Shown here piece by piece: positions 8,635 to 17,997 of a stretch of 64,000 nucleotides of DNA (its first letter is position 1; each line of letters opens with the position of its first letter). Source of the stretch: Acinetobacter rudis. GTDB lineage: Bacteria > Pseudomonadota > Gammaproteobacteria > Pseudomonadales > Moraxellaceae. The position numbers and the translations under genes are program-made. The notes under the pieces were generated by a model, which ran no database searches, had not been told where the DNA came from, and saw nothing but the letters and a program-made list of their open reading frames with translations. The DNA lies in contig NZ_BBRX01000019.1 of NCBI RefSeq assembly GCF_000829675.1, forward strand, positions 62,001 through 126,000. Direction: 5' to 3'.

Positions 8635-9964
8635 AGGTTTCAACGATCCCCTGCATACTTTCAAGCTTAATCAAATAGTTATGTATTTTTTCTTGCGCTA
8701 TTTCATCGCGATGAGGATAAAACCACTTGGCAATTTGTTCAGCGACGCTGGCATGATGCTGAATCTCAAAATGATTCAAACCATAAAAAACAGCCTTGTG
8801 TGACTCTGGCAACTTTAATTGAAATCTAGGGTTTGGATGCTCACCTAAAGCACTTTTCACACTCACCAAATAGTCACCAATGATTTTAAGTGAACGTTGT
8901 TGTTTGTGTTCAGCTTCGATCGTACCTGCAACCAGAAAGGTATTGATATGAGAGGGTAACGGCGCTGGCTTACGGTTATCATCGAGTTCACCAATCCGAA
9001 TATCATTATGCTCCCAGTCATCATCACGCACACTGCCATAGCGCAGGTCTAAGATCCCATTGCTACGAATATTGACAATTTGACTGATCAGTTTGGTCAT
9101 TGGAAAATGCCGAAACCGTTCTTGCAACCTGAAACCGAAACGTTCCAATACAGCACCATGATGTGGCGAGCCTAAACAGACTAAATTTTCCACCATATAA
9201 ACCCAAGCATGGATACTTTGTTTGCCATAGAACAAGGCACTACGAAGTACCAGCCCGCCCATACTGTGTCCAATTAAATCAATGCTCGTAATACGCGGAT
9301 TACGCTTGATTAGATCATTTAAAACATTCGCTAAGCTACGGCCATTGGCTGAAATACGCCGTCCAGTGTTGTAATTTAAATAAAGCATGGTGTTATTGTC
9401 ACGCTGCGCCAGTAACTTTTCTCCAATGCCTGCAAAATTGTGTGCATTCCAATCACAATGATTCATACATAAACCATGCACAAAAATAACCACTCGCCCA
9501 GTTAAGTCACCTTGTTGTAATTCACCATAATGGTCATACAACACTGCTGGTAATCCCAAAGGATTGTGCTGTTCAAGGAGGTAATCACCTAAAATTCCGT
9601 TCAGTACACCGACTAAGAAATGTAACCTAGGTGTTAAAGGTTTTTGATGCAGGTCTGGGAATAAGGCAATTAATTGTCTTAAACCTGGTGCAAGTAGTTG
9701 CACGCCATACTGTTGTAATACGCCATAACCCAGTTGGTATGCTTTATCAATGAATGCTATTTTTTGAATTTTTATAGCTTTTTGCTTGCTTACACCAAAT
9801 ACACTTAGTAAAACTTCGCGTTGCATGCTTTGAATCAAATCTTGTACAACTTGACTTAAACGGGTACTCACAAGTTGTGCCAAACCTTCTAATACATCAG
9901 CTTGACTCGGTGGGGAGCGATCCCATTTACAATAGGTTTCATGAAGTGGGGTTAAACTTGGCAT
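8633..9964 (-). CDS. Alpha/beta hydrolase, lipase/PGAP1-like
   Basis: A 443-aa protein with an N-terminal helical region of about 150 residues followed by an alpha/beta hydrolase domain. The oxyanion segment VIFVHGLCMN is near 159-168, the nucleophile motif GHSMGG at 232-237 (S234), and a late H in LNHFEIQHHASV is a plausible catalytic histidine. LVCLGSPHHGA after the nucleophile is typical of triacylglycerol-lipase/PGAP1-like esterases. There is no signal peptide, so it is probably cytoplasmic or membrane-associated. The substrate is unknown. Confidence 0.85.
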   Translation of the reverse strand: MPSLTPLHETYCKWDRSPPSQADVLEGLAQLVSTRLSQVVQDLIQSMQREVLLSVFGVSKQKAIKIQKIAFIDKAYQLGYGVLQQYGVQLLAPGLRQLIALFPDLHQKPLTPRLHFLVGVLNGILGDYLLEQHNPLGLPAVLYDHYGELQQGDLTGRVVIFVHGLCMNHCDWNAHNFAGIGEKLLAQRDNNTMLYLNYNTGRRISANGRSLANVLNDLIKRNPRITSIDLIGHSMGGLVLRSALFYGKQSIHAWVYMVENLVCLGSPHHGAVLERFGFRLQERFRHFPMTKLISQIVNIRSNGILDLRYGSVRDDDWEHNDIRIGELDDNRKPAPLPSHINTFLVAGTIEAEHKQQRSLKIIGDYLVSVKSALGEHPNPRFQLKLPESHKAVFYGLNHFEIQHHASVAEQIAKWFYPHRDEIAQEKIHNYLIKLESMQGIVET

Positions 9965-10192
9965 TTTTCATTCGAATCCTTTTTTAAATATAATTCACTT
10001 TTGACTTCCACAATAATCTATGTATAAATTTTTGTGTCATCAGTAAAATAATGCTCATCCTAAACATCCAACTACTGATCCTGTGTTCAGACTAAAATCA
10101 CTTTTGTCTCACGGCATTTGTTGAAATATACATTAAAATAATCTGTGATAATCATGAATATAAATATGCACCGTTAATGGGATAACAGAAAC

Positions 10193-10783
10193 ATGCCTAT
10201 GAATATTATCTACCTGCATGGTTTTAAAAGTAGTGCTTTATCAGTAAAAGGGCAACAATTAGATGACCATTGTAAAACAATAAAAAAATACCATGTACAT
10301 CTCCCTGATCTCAATTGCCCACCTAAAGCTGTAATGGAGAAACTGGGTCAACTGATTGAAAGTCTAGATCATGTTGCCATTGTGGGGAGTAGTCTTGGAG
10401 GCTTTTATGCGACACTACTTGTCGCAAAATATGATATACCTGCTGTGCTAATCAACCCAGCTGTGCAACCATGGCTATTATTTGCAAAGCTCTATGCCAA
10501 TCAATTGCCTTATCCAGTCCATGCCAACTGGAGTATTGATCAACAACAACTTGATGATCTTGAGCAAATGGCCATCAGCAAGGTGGAAAATGCAGCGAAA
10601 ATTTTAGTTTTGCTTCAGCAAGGCGATGAAATTTTGGATTATCGCGTAGCACAAGCGTATTATACTCAAGCTCCATATTCATCTTTGCTGAGCATTGATG
10701 CTCGGGGTGAGCATGCGATGCCGGATTTTGCAGAAAAATTACCCATGTTGCTTGAGTTTTTAACTTACTCAATAAAAAAATAG
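10193..10783 (+). CDS. yqiA: YqiA/YcfP family esterase
   Basis: A 196-aa small alpha/beta hydrolase. It begins MNIIYLHGFKSS (oxyanion loop), has the nucleophile motif GSSLGG at about 65-70, a PAVQPW block typical of YqiA (UPF0227), and a terminal GEHAMPDF histidine. E. coli YqiA has esterase activity on short acyl chains. The gene ends 13 bp before parE, the same yqiA-parE pairing known in enterobacteria, so the two are very likely one operon. A second ATG at 10199 is an alternative start. Confidence 0.88.
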   Translation: MPMNIIYLHGFKSSALSVKGQQLDDHCKTIKKYHVHLPDLNCPPKAVMEKLGQLIESLDHVAIVGSSLGGFYATLLVAKYDIPAVLINPAVQPWLLFAKLYANQLPYPVHANWSIDQQQLDDLEQMAISKVENAAKILVLLQQGDEILDYRVAQAYYTQAPYSSLLSIDARGEHAMPDFAEKLPMLLEFLTYSIKK

Positions 10784-10796
10784 GAATCCCCAAAAC

Positions 10797-12674
10797 GTGT
10801 CCCAATATACGGCCCAATCACTTGAAGTTTTATCTGGTTTAGATCCTGTACGTCGTCGTCCAGGTATGTACACAGATACAACCCGCCCAAATCACTTGGC
10901 TCAAGAAGTGATTGATAATGCTGTAGATGAAGCATTAGCAGGGCATGCAAACAAAATTACTGTCACGGTTTATCAAGACGGCTCATTAGCTGTTGAAGAT
11001 AATGGCCGAGGTATGCCTGTCGACATTCACCCTGAATACGGTCAAAGTGGTATTGAAATCATTATGACCAAACTGCATGCAGGGGGTAAATTCAGTACAG
11101 ATAACTACCAATTTTCAGGCGGTCTACACGGGGTAGGTATTTCTGTCGTTAACGCTTTATCCACACGTGTTGAAGTTGAAGTTCAACGTCTAGGTAATTT
11201 GTATAAAATGGCATTTGCCTACGGTGAACCTGTAGGGCCACTTGAAGTTTTAGAAGGTAAAGCACCCAAACGTGCAACAGGTACACGAGTCCATTTTTGG
11301 CCAGAAGAAAAATATTTTGACTCACCAAAATTTGCACTAAAAGCGTTAAAACATAACCTAAAAGCCAAAGCGGTATTGGCGGCAGGCCTACAAATTTGTT
11401 ATGTCGATCAAATCAACAACGAAAAAATCGAATGGCAGTTTGAAAACGGTCTCGTCGATTACTTAATGGATGAACTTCAAGACCGTGAGATCTTGCCTGA
11501 GCCAGCATTTGTCAGCACAGGACAGGCCGAACGTGCCAGTGCTGAGTTTGCGATTTGTTGGAATGTAGAAGGTGGTGAACAAATCCAAGAAAGCTACGTC
11601 AACTTAATTCCTACAGCGCAAGGCGGAACCCATGTCAACGGCTTACGTTCTGGTGTAACCGAAGCAATGCGTGAATTTTGTGAACTGCGCAATTTGCTTC
11701 CGCGTAACCTAAAACTCTCGGCAGAAGATGTATGGGATGGGGTCAATTATATCTTGTCGCTCAAATTCCAAGAGCCACAGTTTTCAGGACAAACCAAAGA
11801 ACGCTTATCGAGTCGTGAAGCTTCTAATGTGGTACTCAATATTGCCAAAGATGCTTTTTCACTCTGGTTAAACCAGAACTCTGAAGTGGCCATGCAACTG
11901 GCTGAAATGGCGATCAACAAAGCAGGACGCCGCTTAAAAGCAGCGAAAAAAGTTGAACGTAAGAAAATTGTTTCAGGGCCTGCCTTACCAGGAAAACTGG
12001 CCGATTGTTCTGGACTAACCCGTGAAGATTCTGAACTATTTATTGTTGAAGGTGACTCCGCTGGAGGCTCTGCCAAACAGGCCCGCGATAAGAACTTTCA
12101 AGCGATTATGCCAATTCGAGGTAAGATCTTAAACACATGGGAAGTATCCTCAGACGAGGTCTTAGGTTCACAGGAAGTCCATGATATTGCGATTGCGATT
12201 GGTGTAGACCCAGGCAGTGATGATTTATCGGAACTCCGTTATGGCAAAATCTGTATCTTGGCGGATGCTGACTCCGATGGTCTACATATTGCAACTTTAC
12301 TCTGTGCGCTCTTCGTTAAACATTTCACAAGTTTAGTTGAAGAAGGACATTTATTCGTCGCGATGCCACCTTTATTCCGTATCGATGACGGTAAAGATGT
12401 TCACTATGCACTTGATGAAGATGAACTCGAAGCCATCTTGAAAAAAACCAAGACCAAAACCCCACAAATTACCCGATTTAAAGGATTAGGAGAAATGAAC
12501 GCAGGACAACTGCGTGAAACGACCATGGATCCTAACACACGTCGCTTAGTGCAATTAGACTTAGATGATAGCCACTTTACAGCAGGCCTATTAGACAAGT
12601 TATTAGCGAAAAAGCGCTCAGGTGATCGTAAACAATGGCTAGAGCAAAAGGGTAATCTAGCGGATATCGCTTAG
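10797..12674 (+). CDS. parE: DNA topoisomerase IV subunit B
   Basis: A 625-aa type IIA topoisomerase ATPase subunit that works with ParC to decatenate replicated chromosomes. It has the GHKL ATPase features RRRPGMYT, EVIDNAVDEALAGHA, DNGRGMPVD and GGLHGVG, then the Toprim block [16 protein letters not shown] and ADADSDGLHI, and the C-terminal [18 protein letters not shown]. At 625 aa, it lacks the large insertion seen in GyrB of this window (822 aa), which settles ParE over GyrB. Translation starts at GTG, 13 bp after yqiA, suggesting coupling. Confidence 0.96.
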   Translation: MSQYTAQSLEVLSGLDPVRRRPGMYTDTTRPNHLAQEVIDNAVDEALAGHANKITVTVYQDGSLAVEDNGRGMPVDIHPEYGQSGIEIIMTKLHAGGKFSTDNYQFSGGLHGVGISVVNALSTRVEVEVQRLGNLYKMAFAYGEPVGPLEVLEGKAPKRATGTRVHFWPEEKYFDSPKFALKALKHNLKAKAVLAAGLQICYVDQINNEKIEWQFENGLVDYLMDELQDREILPEPAFVSTGQAERASAEFAICWNVEGGEQIQESYVNLIPTAQGGTHVNGLRSGVTEAMREFCELRNLLPRNLKLSAEDVWDGVNYILSLKFQEPQFSGQTKERLSSREASNVVLNIAKDAFSLWLNQNSEVAMQLAEMAINKAGRRLKAAKKVERKKIVSGPALPGKLADCSGLTREDSELFIVEGDSAGGSAKQARDKNFQAIMPIRGKILNTWEVSSDEVLGSQEVHDIAIAIGVDPGSDDLSELRYGKICILADADSDGLHIATLLCALFVKHFTSLVEEGHLFVAMPPLFRIDDGKDVHYALDEDELEAILKKTKTKTPQITRFKGLGEMNAGQLRETTMDPNTRRLVQLDLDDSHFTAGLLDKLLAKKRSGDRKQWLEQKGNLADIA

Positions 12675-12709
12675 CCAGCGCTCATTTAAAATTTTGCTTC
12701 AGACAAATG

Positions 12710-12739
12710 AAAAAGCGACTTGATACAAGTCGCTTTTTT
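12710..12739 (+). terminator. parE intrinsic terminator
   Basis: A 13-bp stem AAAAAGCGACTTG / CAAGTCGCTTTTT with a 3-base loop, ending in a T run at 12734-12739. The symmetric A and T tracts could also stop transcription from the convergent OmpW-like gene. Confidence 0.9.
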
Positions 12740-12766
12740 ATATTGCGCTGTCGTAAATCTAAGTCG

Positions 12767-13366
12767 TTAAAAACGATAACCAACGTTAAGCGTATATAGC
12801 GTTGGATTTACATCTCCATTCCCGACAGTTGTACCATTGATCTTTAGATCGGAATTGACATCGATATAACGCATTTCAGCACCTATACTCCAATTTTTAT
12901 TGATGTTGTAGTCCATGCCTAAGGTCGCTGCAAAACCAAATGAATTGGTAATATCGAGTTTGTCACCACTAAATAGTTTTTCATTTAAATAATAAGTATA
13001 GTTCACCCCCGCGCCAATATAGGGATTGAAGCGTCCTTCTGGATTAAAGTTATATTGCACACTGAGCGTTGGTGGTAAATAACGGGTGGTACCTATTTTT
13101 TCCCCATTGCCATAAATATCATGTTTAGGTGCTGTTCCAACCAACAAATCTAAGGCTACATGAGGTGTTAAAAAATATAAGTTGGAAACTGTGCCCGCAT
13201 AGCTATTTGATATATGTGTTCTTGTACCATCATATAGATCACCAGGATTGTCTTTCGGCTCAATTTGAGTCACACCCAAACGAACTTTAACTCGGTCCAT
13301 ATCTAGACCAGCAACTGCGAAATTTGAACAACACAAGCCTACAATCATCAGCGCAATTTTTTGCAT
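12767..13366 (-). CDS. OmpW family outer-membrane protein
   Basis: A 199-aa precursor with a signal peptide (MQKIALMIVGLCCSNFAVAG) and an eight-stranded beta-barrel pattern ending in the C-terminal YRF. The blocks RVKVRLGVTQIEPKD, LTPHVALDLLVGTAPKHDI and TRYLPPTLSVQYNF are typical of OmpW. OmpW forms a narrow hydrophobic channel for small hydrophobic compounds. I chose the ATG at 13366 because GGAG lies 6 bases upstream; another in-frame ATG at 13378 would overlap that site. The 5' leader has a notable hairpin (13395-13418). Confidence 0.9.
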   Translation of the reverse strand: MQKIALMIVGLCCSNFAVAGLDMDRVKVRLGVTQIEPKDNPGDLYDGTRTHISNSYAGTVSNLYFLTPHVALDLLVGTAPKHDIYGNGEKIGTTRYLPPTLSVQYNFNPEGRFNPYIGAGVNYTYYLNEKLFSGDKLDITNSFGFAATLGMDYNINKNWSIGAEMRYIDVNSDLKINGTTVGNGDVNPTLYTLNVGYRF

Positions 13367-13385
13367 ATTTTTCTCCATGAATACT

Positions 13386-13425
13386 CTATTGTTACAACGA
13401 ATATCTCCTTATTCGTTGTTAGAGT
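13386..13425 (-). promoter_or_regulatory. Leader hairpin with GGA in its loop upstream of the OmpW-like gene
   Basis: On the transcribed (minus) strand CAACGAATA-AGGAGA-TATTCGTTG forms a 9-bp stem (13418-13410 with 13403-13395), extended by CTCTA/TAGAG outside it. The loop AGGAGA exposes a GGA. A second GGA overlaps the ribosome site of the gene. This is the layout of CsrA/RsmA targets. The regulator is inferred. Confidence 0.4.
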
Positions 13426-13618
13426 TATTCAAAAAACATGCCATGTTTAAAAATAATTATTTATCAATGTGTTATAATTTTCACTAAAGCAATTAAATTA
13501 AAAAAGTTCACCAAATCATTAAGTTACAGACACTAAAACTCATATTTTGATGAACTACTCACTGTAAGTTAGAGCATAGCAATGCTGATCAAACTCAACA
13601 ATGAGGGATCATTTTAAA

Positions 13619-14125
13619 CTACTCATCAAGATTCAGCTGTAGTAGCGCAAGATCACGCCACTGACCAAACTTTTGTCCAACTTGTGGCATTAGGCCCGTC
13701 TGTACAAAACCTAAGGCTTGGTGTAACCGAATTGAAGCGTGATTTTCAGCATCAATTGCAGCAACCATGATATGCATATTTTGTGATTTCGCGATATCAA
13801 TCAGTGCTTGCATTAATTTTTTACCCAATCCTTGTCTTGCATAGGCAGGATCAATAAAAACAGAATGTTCAACTGTTTGCTTATATCCCCTAATCTCTCG
13901 AAAAGTGTCATAGTCAGCATAACCTGCAATATGATGTGTCCCGACCACTTCAGCGACAATCAGCGGGAACTGCTGCTGTTGAAGCTGTTCAAACCACTGT
14001 TGCATTTGTTCTAAGCTACGCGCTTCGTCACGCCAATTTGCTGTACCATGCAAAATTTCCTCATTGAAGATCGCCATAATTTGCGCCAAATCATCAACTG
14101 TTGCAGGTCTTAAATTAAATTGCAT
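13619..14125 (-). CDS. GNAT N-acetyltransferase, phosphinothricin acetyltransferase-like
   Basis: A 168-aa single-domain GNAT enzyme. It has RPATVDDLAQIMAIFNEEI at the N-terminus, VFIDPAYARQGLGKKLMQ as the acetyl-CoA-binding motif A, and NHASIRLHQALGFVQTG as motif B, the pattern of the Pat/YncA group that acetylates small amines such as methionine sulfoximine or phosphinothricin. I chose the ATG at 14125, with GGAG 8 bases upstream, over an earlier in-frame start at 14155. The natural substrate is not known. Confidence 0.88.
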   Translation of the reverse strand: MQFNLRPATVDDLAQIMAIFNEEILHGTANWRDEARSLEQMQQWFEQLQQQQFPLIVAEVVGTHHIAGYADYDTFREIRGYKQTVEHSVFIDPAYARQGLGKKLMQALIDIAKSQNMHIMVAAIDAENHASIRLHQALGFVQTGLMPQVGQKFGQWRDLALLQLNLDE

Positions 14126-14198
14126 TGGGTGAACTCCAAAAAAAATGTCAAGCAAGATATAACTTGCTTGACACTCAGATTAAATGATTCTGTTCTGC

Positions 14199-14924
14199 TT
14201 AGAAATGGTATTTCAACAAGGCGCTAACATTATTTTCATCTTGGCCTTTGATACCAAATTTGTTATTCCAAATTGAATATTCAACACCTAAATATAAACG
14301 TGTATCTGGAGAAATATGTTTACCGACATTCCATTTATACTGTGTAGTCCAGTTGAGTTCGCTGGCATGATCTTTTTCAGCTGTAGACCAATCGAGGAAC
14401 CCATCTACCAAGAAATCTTCATTAGAGACTTTAAACGGTAAGGCATAGGTCCAAGTCAACTGGTAATCATTGGCTTGTTTGTCATTGTTAGCATGATAAA
14501 AATTTAGGGTAAAGTAATTAAAATATGGAACATCTAAATCAAATCCAACACCATAGAGAAAGTTATCGAAACTCTGATCACCGTCGCTATTACTTTCCCA
14601 AGTGGTCGCAATTAAAACATCTTTGATTGGGCCAGCGCTGAGTTTCTTGCCAGAAACTTCTCCCAAACTTAGGCGAGGAGACAATTCAAAATAAGTAAAA
14701 CTATGATGATCGCCACCACGTAAGTGATCGGCAAAAAAGAATACATCTGCATATTTTACTTTTGCAGCATATTCAAATGTAACCGTTGTTTGTTGCTTAT
14801 CTACAACGGCATAGTTTTCACCATAAAGACCAGTGATACTAAAGTCTTGCCATACAGGTGCAGCCTGAGTTGTTGCCGTTACTGTTGCCAATAAACATAG
14901 CGCTGAAAGTTGTTTCATCTGCAT
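14199..14924 (-). CDS. Tsx-like nucleoside-specific channel-forming outer-membrane protein
   Basis: A 241-aa protein with a signal peptide (MKQLSALCLLATVTATTQAA) and a beta-barrel ending in KYHF. WQDFSITGLYGENY, YADVFFFADHL and FTYFELSPRLSLGE match the Tsx/OmpK superfamily of nucleoside and nucleotide channels. The start at 14924 is supported by GGGGGA 9 bases upstream; an in-frame ORF extends to 15005 but encodes a non-matching tail. Uptake of nucleosides is the expected role, from family knowledge only. Confidence 0.82.
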   Translation of the reverse strand: MQMKQLSALCLLATVTATTQAAPVWQDFSITGLYGENYAVVDKQQTTVTFEYAAKVKYADVFFFADHLRGGDHHSFTYFELSPRLSLGEVSGKKLSAGPIKDVLIATTWESNSDGDQSFDNFLYGVGFDLDVPYFNYFTLNFYHANNDKQANDYQLTWTYALPFKVSNEDFLVDGFLDWSTAEKDHASELNWTTQYKWNVGKHISPDTRLYLGVEYSIWNNKFGIKGQDENNVSALLKYHF

Positions 14925-15334
14925 TTTGATCAGTCCCCCAAAAGATGGCGCTAAGAATACAGAATCTTTGACAAAAAAAAAGACAATAATGACGGATAAC
15001 TTCACAAGTAAAAAATAAATTTAGTGTTTCTATAAGATCTATCGCGTAATAACTCACTGTATAAAGCACACTTTGAATGAAATATGTACGATATGTGCAC
15101 AATAATGTGCATAATTTGATTTTCTTTTAAAAATTTACTTGCATATTTTTGCTGTTCGGCCGATATTGAAATAGTACACAGAGATCAAGTTAGGCACGTT
15201 GATTTTATCTCTCATCGTGCATGCAAATCATTGATTATCTGTTTGTTTTGTGTGAGCTAACGATCGTCATATACACGTTATGTGCCGGTGTTTTTGCCCT
15301 CTTTGACTATATAAGAATGTGAGGATGAGCGTTT
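14925..15334. other. Intergenic gap between divergent genes, about 400 bp
   Basis: It contains the promoters for the Tsx-like protein and the hibernation factor but no ORF I can support. The clearest structure is TGTGCACA followed by a second TGTGCA at 15093-15111, an unassigned repeated element. The hibernation factor's ribosome site GTGAGGATG lies at the right edge. Confidence 0.4.
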
Positions 15335-15682
15335 ATGAACATTGAGATCCGTACAGATAAGAATATCCAAAATAGCGAACGATTAATTACGTATATACGT
15401 GAAGAGTTGAACCAAGAGTTTCAACGTCATAGCGAGCGCATCACCCAATTTTCAGTACATATGAGTGATGAAAATGGTGATAAAGGCGGTGAAGATGATA
15501 TTCGCTGTATGATTGAAGCAAAAGCTGCAGGGCTCAAACCAGTGGTTGTTACCCATAAAGCACATAATATTGATACCGCATTACATGGCGCAATTGATCG
15601 TGTAAAACGTGGTTTAAAACATGCGTTTGAAAAAAATGAAAACCCGCGTGGTGGACAGTTTGAAGTGGTTGATGAGGCCTAA
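15335..15682 (+). CDS. HPF/RaiA family ribosome-associated protein
   Basis: A 115-aa small protein of the HPF/YfiA fold (beta-alpha-beta-beta-beta-alpha). It has MNIEIRTDKNIQNSERL at the start, ITQFSVHMSDENG as the second strand region and ALHGAIDRVKRGLKHAFEK as the terminal helix. Such proteins bind the 30S decoding region in slow growth and hibernate or protect ribosomes. It lacks the long C-terminal extension of long-form HPF. It is monocistronic with a strong terminator. HPF and RaiA subtypes cannot be separated here. Confidence 0.82.
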   Translation: MNIEIRTDKNIQNSERLITYIREELNQEFQRHSERITQFSVHMSDENGDKGGEDDIRCMIEAKAAGLKPVVVTHKAHNIDTALHGAIDRVKRGLKHAFEKNENPRGGQFEVVDEA

Positions 15683-15715
15683 TTGGCTTCACCCATTTAG
15701 ACGCAATAACATATG

Positions 15716-15746
15716 AAAACGCAGCTTAATCGCTGCGTTTTTTTAT
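15716..15746 (+). terminator. Intrinsic terminator after the hibernation factor gene
   Basis: Stem AAAACGCAGC/GCTGCGTTTT with a 6-base loop, followed by a T run to 15744. Confidence 0.9.
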
Positions 15747-15868
15747 TAGGTGGCTAAACTTTAATCCGCTCGTTTGACTGATCGACTAAAGAGAATAATA
15801 CTGAGCCGCAAAGATAAAATGTAAAAACTACAAATAATTCGGCATAATATCCGTTCAAATCGAAGAGG

Positions 15869-16420
15869 GTGGCTGAAATGTTAACAGCACAACAACAGGT
15901 CTTTTTACAAGCAATTGAAGATTTAGAGCTGCAACAGGTCAAACACCTGCTTGCTGAAGGTTTAGATCCAAATTTTATTGATTTTGAAAAAGGGCCTGCC
16001 GTTTCTGTATGGTCTGATGGTTTGTTTAAATGGTGGGAAGACATTTGTGAATCCTATGAAGCTGGACAGCCTTTAAGTGAACAAGAAAAGCAAAATCGCT
16101 TACAAGTACACCTCGATATTTTAGAAGCATTAATTGCGGCTAAAGCGAACTTCCATCTTTGGGATGCTGAAGAATGTTATGGCCCTCTTTGGGATGCAGC
16201 CAGTGCAGCATGTGCACCAGCAGTTCAACGTTTACTGGATCTACAAGTAGATCCAAACAACAAAGACGAGGAAGGGAATACCATTTTGAGTTCAATTAGC
16301 GAACTATTCTTCGATTGTGATTTTGAGCAAATTGATTGGAATCAGGCCTTAGCAGAAGAAAAACACACGCTAGAGTTACTGCGTAGCCATGGTGCCAAGA
16401 CCAGCAAAGAACTAAATTAA
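15869..16420 (+). CDS. Ankyrin-repeat-like protein
   Basis: A 183-aa soluble acidic protein. Ankyrin-like helix pairs are visible at about 5-30 (FLQAIEDLELQQVKHLLAEGLDPN), 108-130 (LWDAASAACAPAVQRLLDLQVDPN) and near the C-terminus (TLELLRSHGAKT). Between them is a Trp-rich insertion. Ankyrin repeats mediate protein contacts; no partner is evident. It is followed after 15 bp by an outer-membrane protein gene on the same strand, probably as one transcript. The function is unknown. Confidence 0.7.
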   Translation: MAEMLTAQQQVFLQAIEDLELQQVKHLLAEGLDPNFIDFEKGPAVSVWSDGLFKWWEDICESYEAGQPLSEQEKQNRLQVHLDILEALIAAKANFHLWDAEECYGPLWDAASAACAPAVQRLLDLQVDPNNKDEEGNTILSSISELFFDCDFEQIDWNQALAEEKHTLELLRSHGAKTSKELN

Positions 16421-16435
16421 TTTAGAGTTATCGAT

Positions 16436-17206
16436 ATGAATTTATTGCAAAAAAATCTAGTTATCTTGGGGTTATTGTTTAGTGGCCAGAGTTTTGCTGC
16501 TGAGTTCTCCTTTGACCGTCCTGGTACTGGCTTTGGTACAGGTATTACTCCAGCAGGTAAGCTTGCATGGGAACAAAGCTTACCTGCTGCACACTATGCT
16601 GAAAACTACGTTGATGGTGCTAAGCAGCGTACCGTTACTTTAAACAGCGATATCTTGCTACGTACAGGTATCAATGACAGCACCGAATTGCGCTTAGGTT
16701 GGCAAGGTCCACACTGGCGTAAAACATCGTATAAAGGTCAAAATCACGAAGACTCTGGTTTGGGTGATGTCAGTATTGGTATAAAGAAAGCAATTGATCT
16801 ACAAGACAATAAGCTTTCTATGGCACTTTTGGCTGAAGCACAAATTGCTACTGGCAATGATGAATTTACTGAACATGATGATATCTATACGGTTGGCTCA
16901 TCTTTAGACTACCAATATAACGACACGCTAAGCACTGGGATGAGTATGTACTATGCCGTACAAAACGGCGATTGGTCTGTCACGGCTGTACCGACGATTG
17001 GCTATAAATTGACAAACAAACTCAGCGGCTTTTCTGAATTCGTCTATCGTAAAAAAGAAAGCAGCAAATATGATTACAGCCTTGCTTCAGGATTAATTTA
17101 TAGTCTCAACGAACGAGCGCAAATAGATGCAAGTATTGGGATAGATTTGGGGAGTACGGACCGTAGTAATTACACAGCAGGTTTAGGTTTCGCCTATTTA
17201 TTCTAA
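16436..17206 (+). CDS. Outer-membrane protein, MetA-pathway phenol-degradation-like family
   Basis: A 256-aa precursor with a signal peptide ending SGQSFAA and a beta-rich mature part with alternating hydrophobic strands ending AYLF. The opening FSFDRPGTGFGTGITPAGKL and the ELRLGW and GLGDVSIGIK blocks fit the transporter family grouped as Phenol_MetA_deg. These are predicted barrel proteins, and their substrates are mostly unknown. A 22-base hairpin (17225-17251) follows the gene. Confidence 0.72.
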   Translation: MNLLQKNLVILGLLFSGQSFAAEFSFDRPGTGFGTGITPAGKLAWEQSLPAAHYAENYVDGAKQRTVTLNSDILLRTGINDSTELRLGWQGPHWRKTSYKGQNHEDSGLGDVSIGIKKAIDLQDNKLSMALLAEAQIATGNDEFTEHDDIYTVGSSLDYQYNDTLSTGMSMYYAVQNGDWSVTAVPTIGYKLTNKLSGFSEFVYRKKESSKYDYSLASGLIYSLNERAQIDASIGIDLGSTDRSNYTAGLGFAYLF

Positions 17207-17224
17207 TTTTTAACAAGCAGCCTG

Positions 17225-17251
17225 ATCTGTAAACTCAAATAGTTTACAGAT
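17225..17251 (+). terminator. Hairpin after the outer-membrane protein gene
   Basis: A perfect 11-bp stem ATCTGTAAACT/AGTTTACAGAT with a 5-base loop. No T run follows, so Rho-independent termination is uncertain. It may instead stabilise the 3' end. Confidence 0.45.
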
Positions 17252-17307
17252 TCTGGATGTGACCAAATGTAGTACAGCTGATCGAGCATCATCGACACAG
17301 GAACGTT

Positions 17308-17997
17308 ATGGCACTGGATTTGTACATTGGCAACAAAAACTATTCAACTTGGTCATTGCGCCCTTGGATGGTTCTTAAAGTTTTTAATATTGAATTTAAT
17401 GAGCATTGGATTCAATTTGATGATTTTTCTGCCGATGGTGCATTTAAGCAATATGCTCGTGCCATTCATCCTACTGCAACAGTGCCGATACTTCGCCACC
17501 ACGATCTGGTCATCTCTGATAGCTTAGCGATATGTGAATATTTGGCAGAACTTTTTCCTGACTTAGCCTTATGGCCAGCGCAGCGTGACCAACGTGCACG
17601 TGCGCGATCTATTTGTGCTGAAATGCATAGTCGCTTCACTCAATTGCGTCAACTTTGTCCAATGAATATCGAAGCCGATCTAAGTCATATCGGTCAACAG
17701 CTCTGGAAATCGCATCCAGCCTTACGCGAAGACGTCAAGCGCATTCAAGACATTTGGGCAGAACGTCCTCATGCAGATGGTTTTCTCTGCGGCGCAGCAT
17801 GGAGTATTGCTGATGCATTTTATGCGCCTGTAATCATGCGATTTCTGAGCTATGACCTGCCAATTTCTTCAAAAAATCAAGCCTATGTTGATCGTATTCT
17901 CAATTTAGAAGCAACTCAAATTTGGATGAATGAAGCACGTCAAGAACACTGCTTTGTTGCGATAGATGAACCTTATCGCACTCAGGCAGAACCTTAA
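17308..17997 (+). CDS. Glutathione S-transferase
   Basis: A 229-aa cytosolic GST. It has an N-terminal thioredoxin-like domain with YSTWSLRPWMVLK (the Ser/Thr that activates glutathione lies in this loop), ATVPILRHHDLVISDSLAICEYL (cis-proline VP and the glutathione-binding SDSLAI), and an all-helical C-terminal domain. It conjugates or reduces electrophiles using glutathione, whose synthesis gene gshA is 11 kb upstream. The substrate is unknown. Its end overlaps the convergent hydrolase gene by 4 bases. Confidence 0.88.
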   Translation: MALDLYIGNKNYSTWSLRPWMVLKVFNIEFNEHWIQFDDFSADGAFKQYARAIHPTATVPILRHHDLVISDSLAICEYLAELFPDLALWPAQRDQRARARSICAEMHSRFTQLRQLCPMNIEADLSHIGQQLWKSHPALREDVKRIQDIWAERPHADGFLCGAAWSIADAFYAPVIMRFLSYDLPISSKNQAYVDRILNLEATQIWMNEARQEHCFVAIDEPYRTQAEP

